From Herbaspirillum sp. (lineage in GTDB: Bacteria; Pseudomonadota; Gammaproteobacteria; Burkholderiales; Burkholderiaceae_D), in NCBI GenBank assembly GCA_028292625.1, contig JAQGLY010000059.1, positions 1-38,374 of the forward strand: a DNA stretch of 38,374 bases, read 5' to 3'. The translations under genes were made by a program, and so were the position numbers. Every line of letters begins with the position of its first letter. The stretch's first letter is position 1. This document shows, piece after piece, positions 6,222 through 15,422 of this stretch. The notes under the pieces were generated by a model. The model saw only the letters and a program-made list of their open reading frames with translations, did no database searches and had not been told where the DNA came from.

Positions 6222-8702
6222 CTAACGCATATGCGCCGTCAATGGCGCTAGCAAACTCTGCAATTCCCCGCTATCGAATTTAGCCGCGATCGCCCCGTCG
6301 CTGCCGAGCACGCCCTCGGCCAGCGCCGCCTTGCGCGATTGCAATTCGAGGATGCGCTCTTCGATGCTGCCTGCGATCACGAGTTTGTAGACGAACACCG
6401 TCTGCTGTTGTCCGATCCGGTGTGCGCGTGCGGTGGCCTGTTCTTCCACCGCCGGATTCCACCATGGGTCCATATGAATGACGGTATCCGCCGCGGTCAG
6501 ATTCAAACCGACGCCGCCAGCTTTCAGGCTGATCAGAAAAATCGGTGTCTTGCCCTGCTGAAATTGCCTCACCAGCGCGCCGCGTTTCGATGGCGGCGTG
6601 GCGCCGGTCAGCGCCAGCCACGGCAGCTGCATGGAAGTCAATTCGTCGGCGATCAGGTCTAGCAGCTCGGTGAATTGCGAGAACACCAGGATACGCCGCC
6701 CTTCCGCCACCAATTCCGGCAGCATGTCGCGCAACAACTCCAGTTTGGCGCGCTCCATTCCCGGCGCCTGCACGATGCCTTTGAGCAGATACGGATCGCA
6801 ACATACCTGCCGCAGTTTCAGCAGCGCATCGAGAATGGTGATCTGCCCGCCGGAAAACCCCTTGCGCTTGAGCACCCGGCGCACTTGCTCATCGGAAGCC
6901 ACGCGCACGCTTTCGTACAAATCGCGCTGATGCCCCTGCAATTGCAAACGCTTGACGATTTCCGTGCGCGGCGGCAATTCCGCCGCGACCTCGTCCTTGC
7001 GCCGCCGCAGTATGAACGGACGCACGCGTTGCGCCAGAAGCTGCGCGCGCAGTGTTTCGCCGCCGATCTCGATCGGCCGGCGCCATTGCTGCATGAAGCT
7101 GCGAGCATCGCCGAGGTAGCCCGGCATCAGGAAATCGAATTGGGTCCACAATTCGCCAAGGTGGTTTTCCAGCGGCGTGCCGGTCAGGCAGAGCCGGTGC
7201 CGCGCCTGCAGCCGGCGTACCGCGTTGGCGCTGCGTGAAGCGAAGTTCTTGACGGTCTGCGCTTCATCCAGAATCAGCAAATGAAACGGCTGCGCCTGCA
7301 GCGCCGCGCGATCGCGCCACACCAGCGGATAAGTCGTCAGCACTACATCGGCCTGCGCCATATCGCCGAACAGATCCTTGCGTTGCGGCCCTTGCAGCGT
7401 CAATACGCGCAGCGCCGGCGCCATGCGTTCGGCCTCGGCCTGCCAATTGAAAATCAGCGAAGTCGGCAACACGATCAGCGCCGGACGGTCGAGCCGGCCG
7501 GCCTGTTTTTCGATCAACAGATGCGCCAGCGTCTGCGCGGTTTTGCCGAGGCCCATGTCGTCCGCGAGGATGCCGGCCAGATGATGTTCGCGCAGATATT
7601 GCAACCAAGCCACGCCTTGCAGTTGATACGGCCGCAGCGTCACGCCCAGACCGCCCGGCGCCGCGACGGCGCGCGGGCCGCCATGGTCCAGCAGCCTTCG
7701 CGCCAGTTTGCGCAGTCCTGCGTCGCCCTGCAATTGCCAGACGCCGTGCACGCCGGCGCGTTGCCGCTGCGACGCCATCAGGCTGATGCGCATCGCATCG
7801 AGGCGGTAGGCATCCCATGCCGCCAACGGCAGCGGCCCGTCCTTGCGTTGCGGATCGCTCAGCAGATCCAGCATGCTGCCGACAATCGCCTTGATCGGCG
7901 CCGCCGGCGTCGCGATGCGTTTGCCGCCGGGTGCGCGCAGATGTATCAGCGCCTCGTCGTCGATCGCCGCCATTTTCGCCGCATTCATCCAGCGCGCATC
8001 GGTTTGCAGCAAATGCGCCAGGAGCGGCACCAGATCGATGGATTCGCCGTCGATGTCGACGCCCAGGCTCAACAGCCATGAAGTCTGATCGGAGGCTGAG
8101 CTTAAAGCCCTGATTGCCGACGACCGGCCGCGCATGGACGCCGCCACTTCCTTGCCGCCGGCGGCGCCGGTATCGGGGCTGACGATCAGACGCCAGGCGT
8201 CGACCGGCACGCTTTCATGGGCAAAACCGGGACAGACCACAATGCTCCAGCCCTGTTCCTGCAGCAGCGGCAGGCGCTCGGCCCAGAAATCGCCGAAGAA
8301 ACTCTCCTGCGTCAGCGTCCAGCATGGCGCGCCCCCCAGCGCCGCATCGTCGCTGCGCCATTGCAGGCTATTCGCCGGCAACGGATGCAGGCCCGCATCG
8401 AGCACGCAGTCGAGCGCATCGGCTTCGGCATCGAAGTCGCGTATCAGCGGCTGTCCGAAATTGTCCTCCACCTCACGTTCCGACGGCGGACGGCGGTTCA
8501 GCAAACCGGTCGGCGCCGCTATTTCCCACAGCAGTCGGTCGCCGGCAAAGTACGTCCAGCTGATCAGGACCACCGTGACCTGCCCGCCACGCGGACCGAA
8601 CGGCCCCGACGGTTTCATGCCCAGCAAACCGTCGCCGCGTGCCAGCGTGCGCAGCGTCATACGCGGTCGGAAAAGAGGAGCGTCGTGGGAGGCGTCGTTC
8701 AT
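6222..8702 (-). CDS. SNF2/RapA-family DNA-dependent ATPase (helicase-like)
   Basis: An 826-residue Swi2/Snf2-type motor. Residues 1-350 form a family-specific N-terminal region without an obvious SWIM zinc finger (no CxC...CxH). The motor follows: motif I ADDMGLGKT (380-388), DEAQ box (479-482), LTGTPLENHLGELW, ILVFSQFTELLDLI, and the final SLKAGGVGLNLTAADTV / WWNPAVEEQATARAHRIGQ. These proteins translocate on double-stranded DNA and remodel protein-DNA complexes such as stalled RNA polymerase. It is flanked on the same strand by mazEF and by the DeaD-type helicase gene, with 33 bases to the latter's stop. Its cellular target cannot be stated from sequence. Confidence 0.88.
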   Translation of the reverse strand: MNDASHDAPLFRPRMTLRTLARGDGLLGMKPSGPFGPRGGQVTVVLISWTYFAGDRLLWEIAAPTGLLNRRPPSEREVEDNFGQPLIRDFDAEADALDCVLDAGLHPLPANSLQWRSDDAALGGAPCWTLTQESFFGDFWAERLPLLQEQGWSIVVCPGFAHESVPVDAWRLIVSPDTGAAGGKEVAASMRGRSSAIRALSSASDQTSWLLSLGVDIDGESIDLVPLLAHLLQTDARWMNAAKMAAIDDEALIHLRAPGGKRIATPAAPIKAIVGSMLDLLSDPQRKDGPLPLAAWDAYRLDAMRISLMASQRQRAGVHGVWQLQGDAGLRKLARRLLDHGGPRAVAAPGGLGVTLRPYQLQGVAWLQYLREHHLAGILADDMGLGKTAQTLAHLLIEKQAGRLDRPALIVLPTSLIFNWQAEAERMAPALRVLTLQGPQRKDLFGDMAQADVVLTTYPLVWRDRAALQAQPFHLLILDEAQTVKNFASRSANAVRRLQARHRLCLTGTPLENHLGELWTQFDFLMPGYLGDARSFMQQWRRPIEIGGETLRAQLLAQRVRPFILRRRKDEVAAELPPRTEIVKRLQLQGHQRDLYESVRVASDEQVRRVLKRKGFSGGQITILDALLKLRQVCCDPYLLKGIVQAPGMERAKLELLRDMLPELVAEGRRILVFSQFTELLDLIADELTSMQLPWLALTGATPPSKRGALVRQFQQGKTPIFLISLKAGGVGLNLTAADTVIHMDPWWNPAVEEQATARAHRIGQQQTVFVYKLVIAGSIEERILELQSRKAALAEGVLGSDGAIAAKFDSGELQSLLAPLTAHMR

Positions 8703-8735
8703 CGAAGCAAATTACGGTAAAGCGGTGTTGCCGAA

Positions 8736-10688
8736 TCAGGCCGGCTTAGGCCCCTTGCGATGCGGTTTCGGCCCAGGCTTGTGCGCAGGGCCGGCAGGGT
8801 GAGCGGCGCCGGGTTTGTGTTTGAACGGCGCATCGCCCGCCTTTTTCGGCGCGCCCGGCTTGCCTTCCTGTTTTTCCGCGAAACGCCGATCGCCGCCGGA
8901 TTTCTTCGCAAACGGCGATCCGCGGCCGGGCGCCGACGTCATGTCGTCAGATCGGCTGATCTGCAATTGCCGGCCCGCGACCCAGACCGTCTTCAGATAA
9001 TCGATCAAATCCGGCGGGATATCGTCCGGCAAATCGAGCGTGCTGTAATCGTCCTGAATCTCGATGCGGCCGATGTGCTTCGCATCCATGCCGGCCTCGT
9101 TGGCGATGGCGCCGACGATATTGCCGGGTTTGACGCCATGGGCGTGGCCGACTTCAATGCGGAATCTGGCCTTGCCGGCGTCGCTGCGCGCGCCGCGGTC
9201 CTTGTTCGGAAAAGTCTCCGCGGCGTTGCGCGCGGGGCGCTCGGGACGTTCGCCGAATTCCTTGCGCGTCGGACGCGCGGATGGATCGCCGAATCTATTG
9301 CCGAACGACTTGTCTTGCGCCGGCCTGCTATCGGCCGCAGGCGCATGCGGTTCGCGCAGATTTTTATCCAGCAGCAGCGGCACGTCGCCGCGCGCCATCT
9401 TCGCCAGAGCGGCCGCGATTTCCTGCGGCGGCACATTGTGTTCGCGTTCGTAATCCTCGATCAGCGATTGAAAATCGTCGAGACCGCCGGCCGCCAGCGT
9501 GGCGCTGATTTCATCCTTGAACTTGCCGATGCGCACGTCGTTGACCACCTGCACGCTGGGCAGCGTAAGCGGCGATATCGGCTGCCGCGTGGCGCGCTCG
9601 ATCGCCTTCAGCAGATTTTTTTCGCGCGGCGTGATAAACAGAATCGCCTCGCCGCTGCGTCCGGCGCGCCCGGTGCGGCCGATGCGATGCGTATAGCTTT
9701 CCGGATCGTGCGGCACGTCGTAATTGACGACGTGACTGATGCGCTCGACATCCAGACCGCGCGCGGCCACATCGGTGGCGACCAGGATATCGATCTTGCC
9801 GTCTTTCAGTTGCTGGATGGTGCGTTCGCGCTGCTGCTGCACGATATCGCCGTTGATCGCCGCCGCCGAAAAGCCGCGCGCCAGCAGCTTGCCCGCCAGT
9901 TCTTCCGTGCCCAGCTTGGTGCGCGAAAAAATGATCATGCCATCGAAGGTTTCGGCTTCAAGGATGCGCGTCAACGCCTCCAGCTTATGCATGCCGCTGA
10001 CCAGCCAGTAACGTTGGCGGATATTGTCTGCAGTGCCGGTTTTGGCGGCCACCGTGACTTCGGCCGGATTGTTCAGATAAGTCTGCGCGATGCGCTTGAT
10101 CGCCGACGGCATCGTGGCCGAGAACAACGCCGTCTGCCGGGTTTTCGGCGTCTTCTGCAGGATGTGTTCGACATCGTCGATGAAGCCCATGCGCAGCATT
10201 TCATCGGCCTCGTCGAGCACCAGCGTTTTCAGCAGCGACAGATCGAGCGAACCCTTGTCCAGATGATCGATGACCCGGCCCGGCGTGCCCACCACCACAT
10301 GCACGCCGCGACGCAACGCGCTTAACTGCGCGCTGTAGCTTTGGCCGCCGTAGATTGGCAGTACATGAAAGCCGGGGATATGCGTCGCATAACGCTGAAA
10401 CGCCTCGGCCACCTGAATCGCCAGCTCGCGCGTCGGCGCCAGCACCAGCGCCTGCGGCGTTTTCTGTTTCAGATCGATGCGCGACAGCACCGGCAACGCA
10501 AAGGCGGCGGTCTTGCCGGTGCCGGTCTGGGCCTGGCCCAGCACATCGCGATTTTGCAGCAGCGTCGGGATGGTCGCGGCCTGGATAGGCGACGGCGATT
10601 CATAGCCGAGTTCCTGCAGAACGCGCAGCAAGGGCTCGCTCAGGTTCAGCTCGGCAAAGGTAGGGGATGAGGCAGGGGTATCGGACAT
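8736..10688 (-). CDS. deaD: DEAD-box RNA helicase, DeaD/CsdA type
   Basis: A 650-residue cold-shock-type RNA helicase. The motor has the Q-motif region YESPSPIQAATIP (29-41), AQTGTGKT (53-60), PTRELAIQV, DEAD (159-162), SAT, ATDVAARGLDVERI and HRIGRTGRAG. After about residue 440 comes a low-complexity Arg/Pro-rich linker. Then follows a DbpA-type RNA-binding domain (RFRIEVGHAHGVKPGNIVGAIANE ending VWVAGRQLQI), listed here only by its borders, about residues 506-585. A very basic tail rich in KPG repeats ends the protein. This order matches DeaD/CsdA, which helps assemble the 50S subunit and unwinds structured mRNA at low temperature. It is divergent from the tRNA-fMet gene, with 168 bases between them. 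Confidence 0.9.
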   Translation of the reverse strand: MSDTPASSPTFAELNLSEPLLRVLQELGYESPSPIQAATIPTLLQNRDVLGQAQTGTGKTAAFALPVLSRIDLKQKTPQALVLAPTRELAIQVAEAFQRYATHIPGFHVLPIYGGQSYSAQLSALRRGVHVVVGTPGRVIDHLDKGSLDLSLLKTLVLDEADEMLRMGFIDDVEHILQKTPKTRQTALFSATMPSAIKRIAQTYLNNPAEVTVAAKTGTADNIRQRYWLVSGMHKLEALTRILEAETFDGMIIFSRTKLGTEELAGKLLARGFSAAAINGDIVQQQRERTIQQLKDGKIDILVATDVAARGLDVERISHVVNYDVPHDPESYTHRIGRTGRAGRSGEAILFITPREKNLLKAIERATRQPISPLTLPSVQVVNDVRIGKFKDEISATLAAGGLDDFQSLIEDYEREHNVPPQEIAAALAKMARGDVPLLLDKNLREPHAPAADSRPAQDKSFGNRFGDPSARPTRKEFGERPERPARNAAETFPNKDRGARSDAGKARFRIEVGHAHGVKPGNIVGAIANEAGMDAKHIGRIEIQDDYSTLDLPDDIPPDLIDYLKTVWVAGRQLQISRSDDMTSAPGRGSPFAKKSGGDRRFAEKQEGKPGAPKKAGDAPFKHKPGAAHPAGPAHKPGPKPHRKGPKPA

Positions 10689-10856
10689 GATGGACTCGCA
10701 AGTTGGCTCGGATCGCAGTATGCGAAAGAATGTGGCGAGTTTACTCTGTTACGCGGGGAGATCGCACAAACCGCCGGGTTGCCGGTTTATTTTCGACAAG
10801 CGGCCAGTGTTTTCTTGTGGCATCAGGCATGTTGTGCGATACTTCGGCTCCTCAGA

Positions 10857-10961
<105 letters not shown>

Positions 10962-10966
<5 letters not shown>

Positions 10967-10997
10967 CTTGGCGTTCCCGCGCTGAGGGCTTTTTTCT
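10962..10997 (+). terminator. rho-independent terminator of the tRNA-fMet gene
   Basis: AAGCCCT (10962-10968) pairs with AGGGCTT (10985-10991), followed by a T-rich run. The similarity to the second repeat copy ends within the left arm of this hairpin, so the copy lacks the terminator. Confidence 0.7.
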
Positions 10998-11396
10998 TTT
11001 GCGCGACCTTTTAACATTGGGCTGCGCGACGCGGCGCTCGATTCACATTTGCTATCCTTTTTAGTATGGAAATTTTAATTAACATACGATCAATTCGCGG
11101 ATAAGGTGTGTAACTATGATGCAGCGACCCGCGCCGTGTCGGTGAGACCTCGGCCGAACTATCCCGGCGGGGCGGTAGGTTTCCCCAATCGTAGCGAAGC
11201 CGTTTGCGTCGAACCGGCGGCCAGATTGCCGATGCTTACCCTGGCAGCGTCAATGCAAGGCTTGATTGATGGACGCCGGTAATACGTCGAGGCAGCTGCT
11301 ATCGCACCAGCGGCAAGGCGGTGACAAAGCAGGCAATGACATCGTCGAATCAGGTGATGAAGGTGAGGACAGAACTGCAAAAGTTGGAAGGATAAA
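10967..11396. other. intergenic segment at the left end of the putative tRNA insertion
   Basis: About 430 bases from the tRNA repeat to the monooxygenase start. It holds the right arm of the tRNA terminator and an AT-rich patch (about 11055-11120) that could carry a promoter. A short open frame ending in TAA at 11392-11394 gives a helical C-terminus (VTKQAMTSSNQVMKVRTEL). That stretch might be the tail of a decayed gene, but I cannot assign it. No integrase fragment was recognised. Confidence 0.4.
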
Positions 11397-11402
11397 TTGA
11401 AA

Positions 11403-12971
11403 ATGGTGACTACCGCCGTCGACTATCCAACAGGCGAGGCGAAGCGCATCGCCGACGTCTTCATCGCCGGTGCAGGGCCGACGGGTCTGGTGCTGGCCCT
11501 ATGGCTGACGCGGCTGGGCGTGCGCGTGAGGATCGTCGACAAGACGGCCGAACCGGGGACGACGTCGCGCGCGCTTGCCGTGCAGGCACGCACGCTCGAA
11601 CTGTATAGCCAGATCGGCGTCGCTGAGGCGGTCCTCAAGCGCGGAAGAACGGTGGTCGCCGCGAATCTTTGGGTGGCTGGTAAGAAAGCGGCGCGCGCGG
11701 TTTTTGGCGACATGGGAGCGGGCCTTAGTCCGTTTCCCTACGCGCTGATCTTTCCCCAGGACGAGCATGAGCGCCTGTTAATCGATTGCCTGTCGGAGGC
11801 CGGCGTCGCGGTCGAACGCCGGACGGAACTCCTGGGCTTCGAAGAGGCGGACGGTCGCATGCTCCTGCGCTTGAAACGGCCGGATGGCGCCTCGGAGGTG
11901 TGTGAGGCCGCCTACCTTGCCGGGTGCGATGGTGCACATTCCGCTGTGCGCGAGGCCCTGAAGATGGGTTTCCCGGGCGGTACCTACGCCCACCTTTTTT
12001 ATGTCGCCGATGTGGAAGCGAGCGGAGATGCAATGAACGGCGACGTGCATGTCGGTCTGGACAAGGCCGATTTTCTCGCCGTGTTCCCGCTGAAGGAAGA
12101 GGGGCGGGCGCGGCTCGTCGGCACGGTGCGCGAGGAATCGGGACACGAGAGCGATCGCCTGGCGTGGAACGACGTGAGCCGGCGCGTGATCGAGTGGATG
12201 CACATCGATGTCGCGCGCGTGAACTGGTTCTCGACCTACCGTGTGCACCATCGGGTCGCTGATCACTTCCGCAAAGGCCGGGCGTTCCTGCTTGGAGATG
12301 CCGCGCACATCCATAGCCCCGTGGGCGGACAGGGCATGAACACCGGCATTGGCGACGCAGTGAACCTCGCCTGGAAACTCGCTGCCGTTCTGCACGAGCG
12401 GGCGAAGGCGTCGCTTCTCGACAGCTATGAGCCGGAACGAATTGCCTTCGCCCGGCGGCTGGTCGCCACGACCGATCAGGCTTTCACGGGTGTCACCAGT
12501 TCTGGCCCGATAGCGCGATTAATAAGGTTGCATATCGCGCCGAACCTGATTCGGGCGCTTTTCGCACTCAAGGCGGTGCGACGTTTCATGTTCCGTACTG
12601 TCTCGCAGACAGGGGTGAACTACCGTGGCAGCAGCTTGAGCGAGGGGCGAGCGGGGGCGGTTCACGGCGGCGACCGCTTGCCATGGGTGCAAACGGACCG
12701 GAACAGGGGCGACGCTGACAACTTCGCGCCGCTGAGGTCGCTGAACTGGCAGGTCCACGTATATGGAGACGCCGCACCCGAAATCCAGGCGGTGTGCGGC
12801 GTACGTAAATTGCCGCTGCACGTCTTTCCATGGCGTCGGGAGACGGGCCGGGCCGGCTTGCGGCGCAACGCCGTCTATCTCGTGCGACCTGACGGCTACG
12901 TGGCGCTGGCCGATGGTGAGGGTAGCGCCACGGTGCTCACGTCCTATCTCGACGCGCGCAAGCTCGCGTAA
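11403..12971 (+). CDS. FAD-dependent aromatic-ring monooxygenase (PheA/TfdB/MhpA type)
   Basis: A 522-residue class A flavoprotein hydroxylase. The FAD dinucleotide motif GAGPTG is at 23-28, with the ribose-binding Asp in VRIVDKTAEPG. The second FAD motif FLLGDAAHIHSPVGGQGMN, followed by TGIGDAVNLAWKL, is intact, and the DG-type motif appears as LAGCDGAHSAVR. The C-terminal thioredoxin-like domain is short but present. Such enzymes hydroxylate phenols or related rings using NAD(P)H and oxygen. The start could also be TTG at 11397, which lies closer to the GGAAGGA ribosome site. It is the only gene between the two tRNA-fMet repeat copies, with no pathway partners, so it looks acquired. The substrate is unknown. 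Confidence 0.85.
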   Translation: MVTTAVDYPTGEAKRIADVFIAGAGPTGLVLALWLTRLGVRVRIVDKTAEPGTTSRALAVQARTLELYSQIGVAEAVLKRGRTVVAANLWVAGKKAARAVFGDMGAGLSPFPYALIFPQDEHERLLIDCLSEAGVAVERRTELLGFEEADGRMLLRLKRPDGASEVCEAAYLAGCDGAHSAVREALKMGFPGGTYAHLFYVADVEASGDAMNGDVHVGLDKADFLAVFPLKEEGRARLVGTVREESGHESDRLAWNDVSRRVIEWMHIDVARVNWFSTYRVHHRVADHFRKGRAFLLGDAAHIHSPVGGQGMNTGIGDAVNLAWKLAAVLHERAKASLLDSYEPERIAFARRLVATTDQAFTGVTSSGPIARLIRLHIAPNLIRALFALKAVRRFMFRTVSQTGVNYRGSSLSEGRAGAVHGGDRLPWVQTDRNRGDADNFAPLRSLNWQVHVYGDAAPEIQAVCGVRKLPLHVFPWRRETGRAGLRRNAVYLVRPDGYVALADGEGSATVLTSYLDARKLA

Positions 12972-12988
12972 AGAGGGAGTCAGAAATT

Positions 12989-13070
12989 CGGCGTCATTAT
13001 CCGAAAGTCGTAGGTTCATATCCTGTCCCCGCAACCAGTTTTGTTTAGAAAAACGTTTTATATTTAAGCC
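12989..13070 (+). repeat. degenerate copy of the tRNA-fMet 3' half: right copy of the 82-nt direct repeat
   Basis: Ungapped match to 10885-10966 (67 of 82 identical). The anticodon loop and stem are disrupted, but the T-arm, acceptor strand and CCA remain recognisable. There is no matching 5' half, so it cannot make a tRNA. It starts 17 bases after the monooxygenase stop, consistent with an attR-like scar of an old integration. Confidence 0.8.
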
Positions 13071-13081
13071 TGCCATGCTTT

Positions 13082-13768
13082 TCAGATAGCCCGTATGCCT
13101 TCAAAAATTGCGTCGTCATAAGCTACAAAAGTTTTCCAATCAGGCACTTCTCTCCTCGATTTGATGAGTGCGCGCACGCCAAGCCGTCGGGCGGCGTATC
13201 CGTCGCGATCGATTCGATCCCCGACCATCACAGTGGTATCGGCAGTTACCCCCGCGGCCGACATAAGATGAGCAAGGCCGCGCGGATGCGGTTTTAAAAC
13301 CTTCACCTGCTGATCATTTGCACAGACAACAAAGTCGGCTCGAATGCCAAGCGCCTCAAGCTTCGATACAACGGGATAATCGGAAAGTATCCCGATCAGC
13401 TTGCCGCGCCTTTGAAGGTTTTCAAATAGCGTCTGAACGCCTTTGAAGCGGCAGGACTTCAGGTAGGGAATGGGCCTATTGATAATCCATTCCGAAACGA
13501 TACTGCTCACCTCGGCCGGCGGCAGCCGGCATCCGGCCGCTACTTCCCGGATCAATCTCGACTCGAAATTGAATACTTCCGCGTTGCCTAACCGCTCTCT
13601 CGTCTTGCGGTATGCCTTCAGTACGCCGATGACTTGGACGCTTTGGGTTCTGAGCGAGTGCCACAGTAAATCCCGTGCCATGAGGACGCGTAACTTTTTT
13701 TGATCATAGAGCGTACCGTCCATGTCAAACACGACCATCTCTACGGCTTCCCAATTAAATGGCTGCAA
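13082..13768 (-). CDS. HAD-superfamily phosphatase
   Basis: A 228-residue protein of the haloacid dehalogenase superfamily, subfamily I with a helical cap. Motif I is FDMDGTLYD (nucleophile and acid/base Asp, about residues 14-22). Motif II is ILSDYP, motif III is the Lys in VLKPHPRG, and motif IV is MVGDRIDRDG. The helical cap (about 25-95) includes LRVLMARDLLWHSLR. Such enzymes hydrolyse phosphate esters of small molecules in the cytoplasm. It faces the tRNA repeat copy at its 3' end and has no operon partner, so the substrate cannot be inferred. The ATG at 13768 is placed just before the motif I strand, as usual. Confidence 0.85.
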   Translation of the reverse strand: MQPFNWEAVEMVVFDMDGTLYDQKKLRVLMARDLLWHSLRTQSVQVIGVLKAYRKTRERLGNAEVFNFESRLIREVAAGCRLPPAEVSSIVSEWIINRPIPYLKSCRFKGVQTLFENLQRRGKLIGILSDYPVVSKLEALGIRADFVVCANDQQVKVLKPHPRGLAHLMSAAGVTADTTVMVGDRIDRDGYAARRLGVRALIKSRREVPDWKTFVAYDDAIFEGIRAI

Positions 13769-14184
13769 TCTTCAGCTCCCTATAGGTTTGCAAAAGGGCA
13801 TATGCAAAGCCACCCGAATTTTTATGCTCGTACTGATTTTGAAATCTGATGTTTGCATTTCGTCTCTATTTGTTCGGCCGCCTGGGATAAGCGATTTTGT
13901 ATGGGAGACTTTACCGTGCTCGGAGCTTCCCGCTCAATACCGGTAATCCAGTACGTTGCGAGGAGAAGGATCACCCATAACGCCGGAGGGTGAAATCCGC
14001 TTGGATGGGCGGCTTGATTGTCTGCGTCGGTCGGGCGCCACAAATAAAAAAGGCCACCCTACGGGTGACCTTGTTATTGGTAAGGGGCGGCGGGAATCCC
14101 ATTTCCGTCCCCTTCTAGCGAGCGCTCGAAAGCAATTCCTACGATATTCTTCGAGACCGCGTTAACCAACAAGTAGTGTCCTCA
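13769..14184. other. intergenic region without a supported gene
   Basis: About 416 bases. It contains the terminator of the DUF1059 gene. A possible minus-strand frame (complement 14043-13822, TTG start) has one hydrophobic stretch (ALWVILLLATYWITG) but no ribosome site or family support. Nothing else was recognised. Confidence 0.4.
14044..14070 (-). terminator. rho-independent terminator
   Basis: On the minus strand GGTCACCC-GTA-GGGTGGCC is followed by a run of seven T. It lies about 115 bases downstream of the DUF1059 gene stop and would end that transcript. Confidence 0.75.
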
Positions 14185-14385
14185 TTAGATTTCCACCGGT
14201 GGTGTGCCTTCCTTGAATAGCTGTCTCAACTGGCTCCGCAATTCCGGCGTGTCTTTATGCTGATGGATACTTACCGCATGCTGGACTGCCGCCTCCAACA
14301 ATTCTTTATCGCTGTCCGCGGAGATTGCCACTGAACAGTTCATCTCACTAGGGTATTCTCGGCAGTCGATGTATTTGCGTGACAT
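14185..14385 (-). CDS. DUF1059-family small protein
   Basis: A 66-residue protein, MSRKYIDCREYPSEMNCSVA, then LLEAAVQHAVSIHQHKDTPEL. The Cys near the N-terminus (Asp-Cys-Arg) with MNCSV and the HAVxxHxHxDTPEL segment are the DUF1059 signature. The ATG at complement 14385 is preceded by GGAG at a good distance; an ATG five codons earlier is less well placed. Family function is unknown; conserved Cys and His suggest metal or redox chemistry. It is a single gene with its own terminator. Confidence 0.85.
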   Translation of the reverse strand: MSRKYIDCREYPSEMNCSVAISADSDKELLEAAVQHAVSIHQHKDTPELRSQLRQLFKEGTPPVEI

Positions 14386-14676
14386 TTTGAGCTCCTTCAT
14401 AGTTGCGATCAGACAACCGCAACGGCCACGTAACCGATGGCCGCTGACGCCATTTTTGGCGCAAGTCCCATTAGAGGTTGTCGGGCCTTATTTGATTCGG
14501 CCCGATGGGTAACGTTCCTGGGTGGGCGCCCATGCCAAACCGAACCCGCACTCGAGCTTGCCGCGCCCAACGATTTTGCGTCCTTTTGCGGCTATTGGTT
14601 CATATGCAGCCAGCGAAGCAAATCCAGGCCAGCAGCGATACGACCGCAGCAAGCCCGGTCGAGCGTCGCCCAGGAA

Positions 14677-15330
14677 TTACAGATCGGTAAACACCGATTC
14701 CCGCGGAAGCCGCGACTTTGGCAGCTTGGCGTTAAAGTCTTCGGCGCTGTGATAACCGAGGCCGACCAGTACCACGCTGGTAAATCCTTTGGCCCGCAAT
14801 CCGAGTTCTTCGTCCAGCACGCGTGCGTCAAATCCCTCCATGGGGACGGCATCGATCTCAAGCGTTGCCGCGCCGAGCAATAAAGTGCCGAGCGCCAGGT
14901 ACACCTGTTTCTCCATCCAATGCTGTGCATCCTTCAAATCATACCGATGCAAATTCGCATAAAGCTGGCGTGAGCCCTGTTGCGATGCTTTTGCTGCCGG
15001 ATTGATGAATCGTTTGTCCTTGTCTTCCTGCTCGAGCACCATCGTCATGTGTGCATCGTCCAGCGCGGTGCGCGTACACAAAACCATGACATGCGACGCG
15101 TTACGGATTTTTGGCGCGTTATAGGGGTAACCGTTTTCGGCTGCTTTGGCGATTCGGGATTTTCCTTCTTCGCTCGCCGCAACGATGAAATGCCAAGGCT
15201 GCGAATTCACGGATGACGGACTGAATCGAATTATCTCGCGCAATTCCGTGATGATATTCTCCGGCACCTTCCGGGCGGGATCGAACGCTTTGGCCGAATG
15301 GCGCTTTTGGACGTAGTGGCTGATATTCAA
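14677..15330 (-). CDS. nfsB: oxygen-insensitive NAD(P)H nitroreductase (NfsB type)
   Basis: A 217-residue FMN flavoprotein, the same length as E. coli NfsB and alignable along its length from memory. Shared segments include KRHSAKAFDP (FMN phosphate site), FSPSSVNSQPWHFIVA, ASHVMVLCTRTALDD, RHxDL-like HRYDLKDAQHWMEKQVYLALG, and NAKLPKSRLP at the C-terminus. It reduces nitroaromatics and quinones by two-electron steps. The start is a TTG at complement 15330, supported by GAAGGAGC about eight bases upstream; no ATG in frame fits better. It is monocistronic in appearance and ends next to the DUF1059 gene. Confidence 0.92.
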   Translation of the reverse strand: MNISHYVQKRHSAKAFDPARKVPENIITELREIIRFSPSSVNSQPWHFIVAASEEGKSRIAKAAENGYPYNAPKIRNASHVMVLCTRTALDDAHMTMVLEQEDKDKRFINPAAKASQQGSRQLYANLHRYDLKDAQHWMEKQVYLALGTLLLGAATLEIDAVPMEGFDARVLDEELGLRAKGFTSVVLVGLGYHSAEDFNAKLPKSRLPRESVFTDL

Positions 15331-15422
15331 GATAATGCTCCTTCATAATTAAACGGCAAATCAACATCAAGTTTTAGAGTACGGTGGCCGCGGCCGAAAT
15401 ATTTCCTTCATTCTGCATGGCG

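Noticed and set aside
14437..14883. A 148-codon plus-strand frame overlapping nfsB
   Set aside because: It lies largely antisense to the well-supported nitroreductase gene and its composition looks like a shadow frame.
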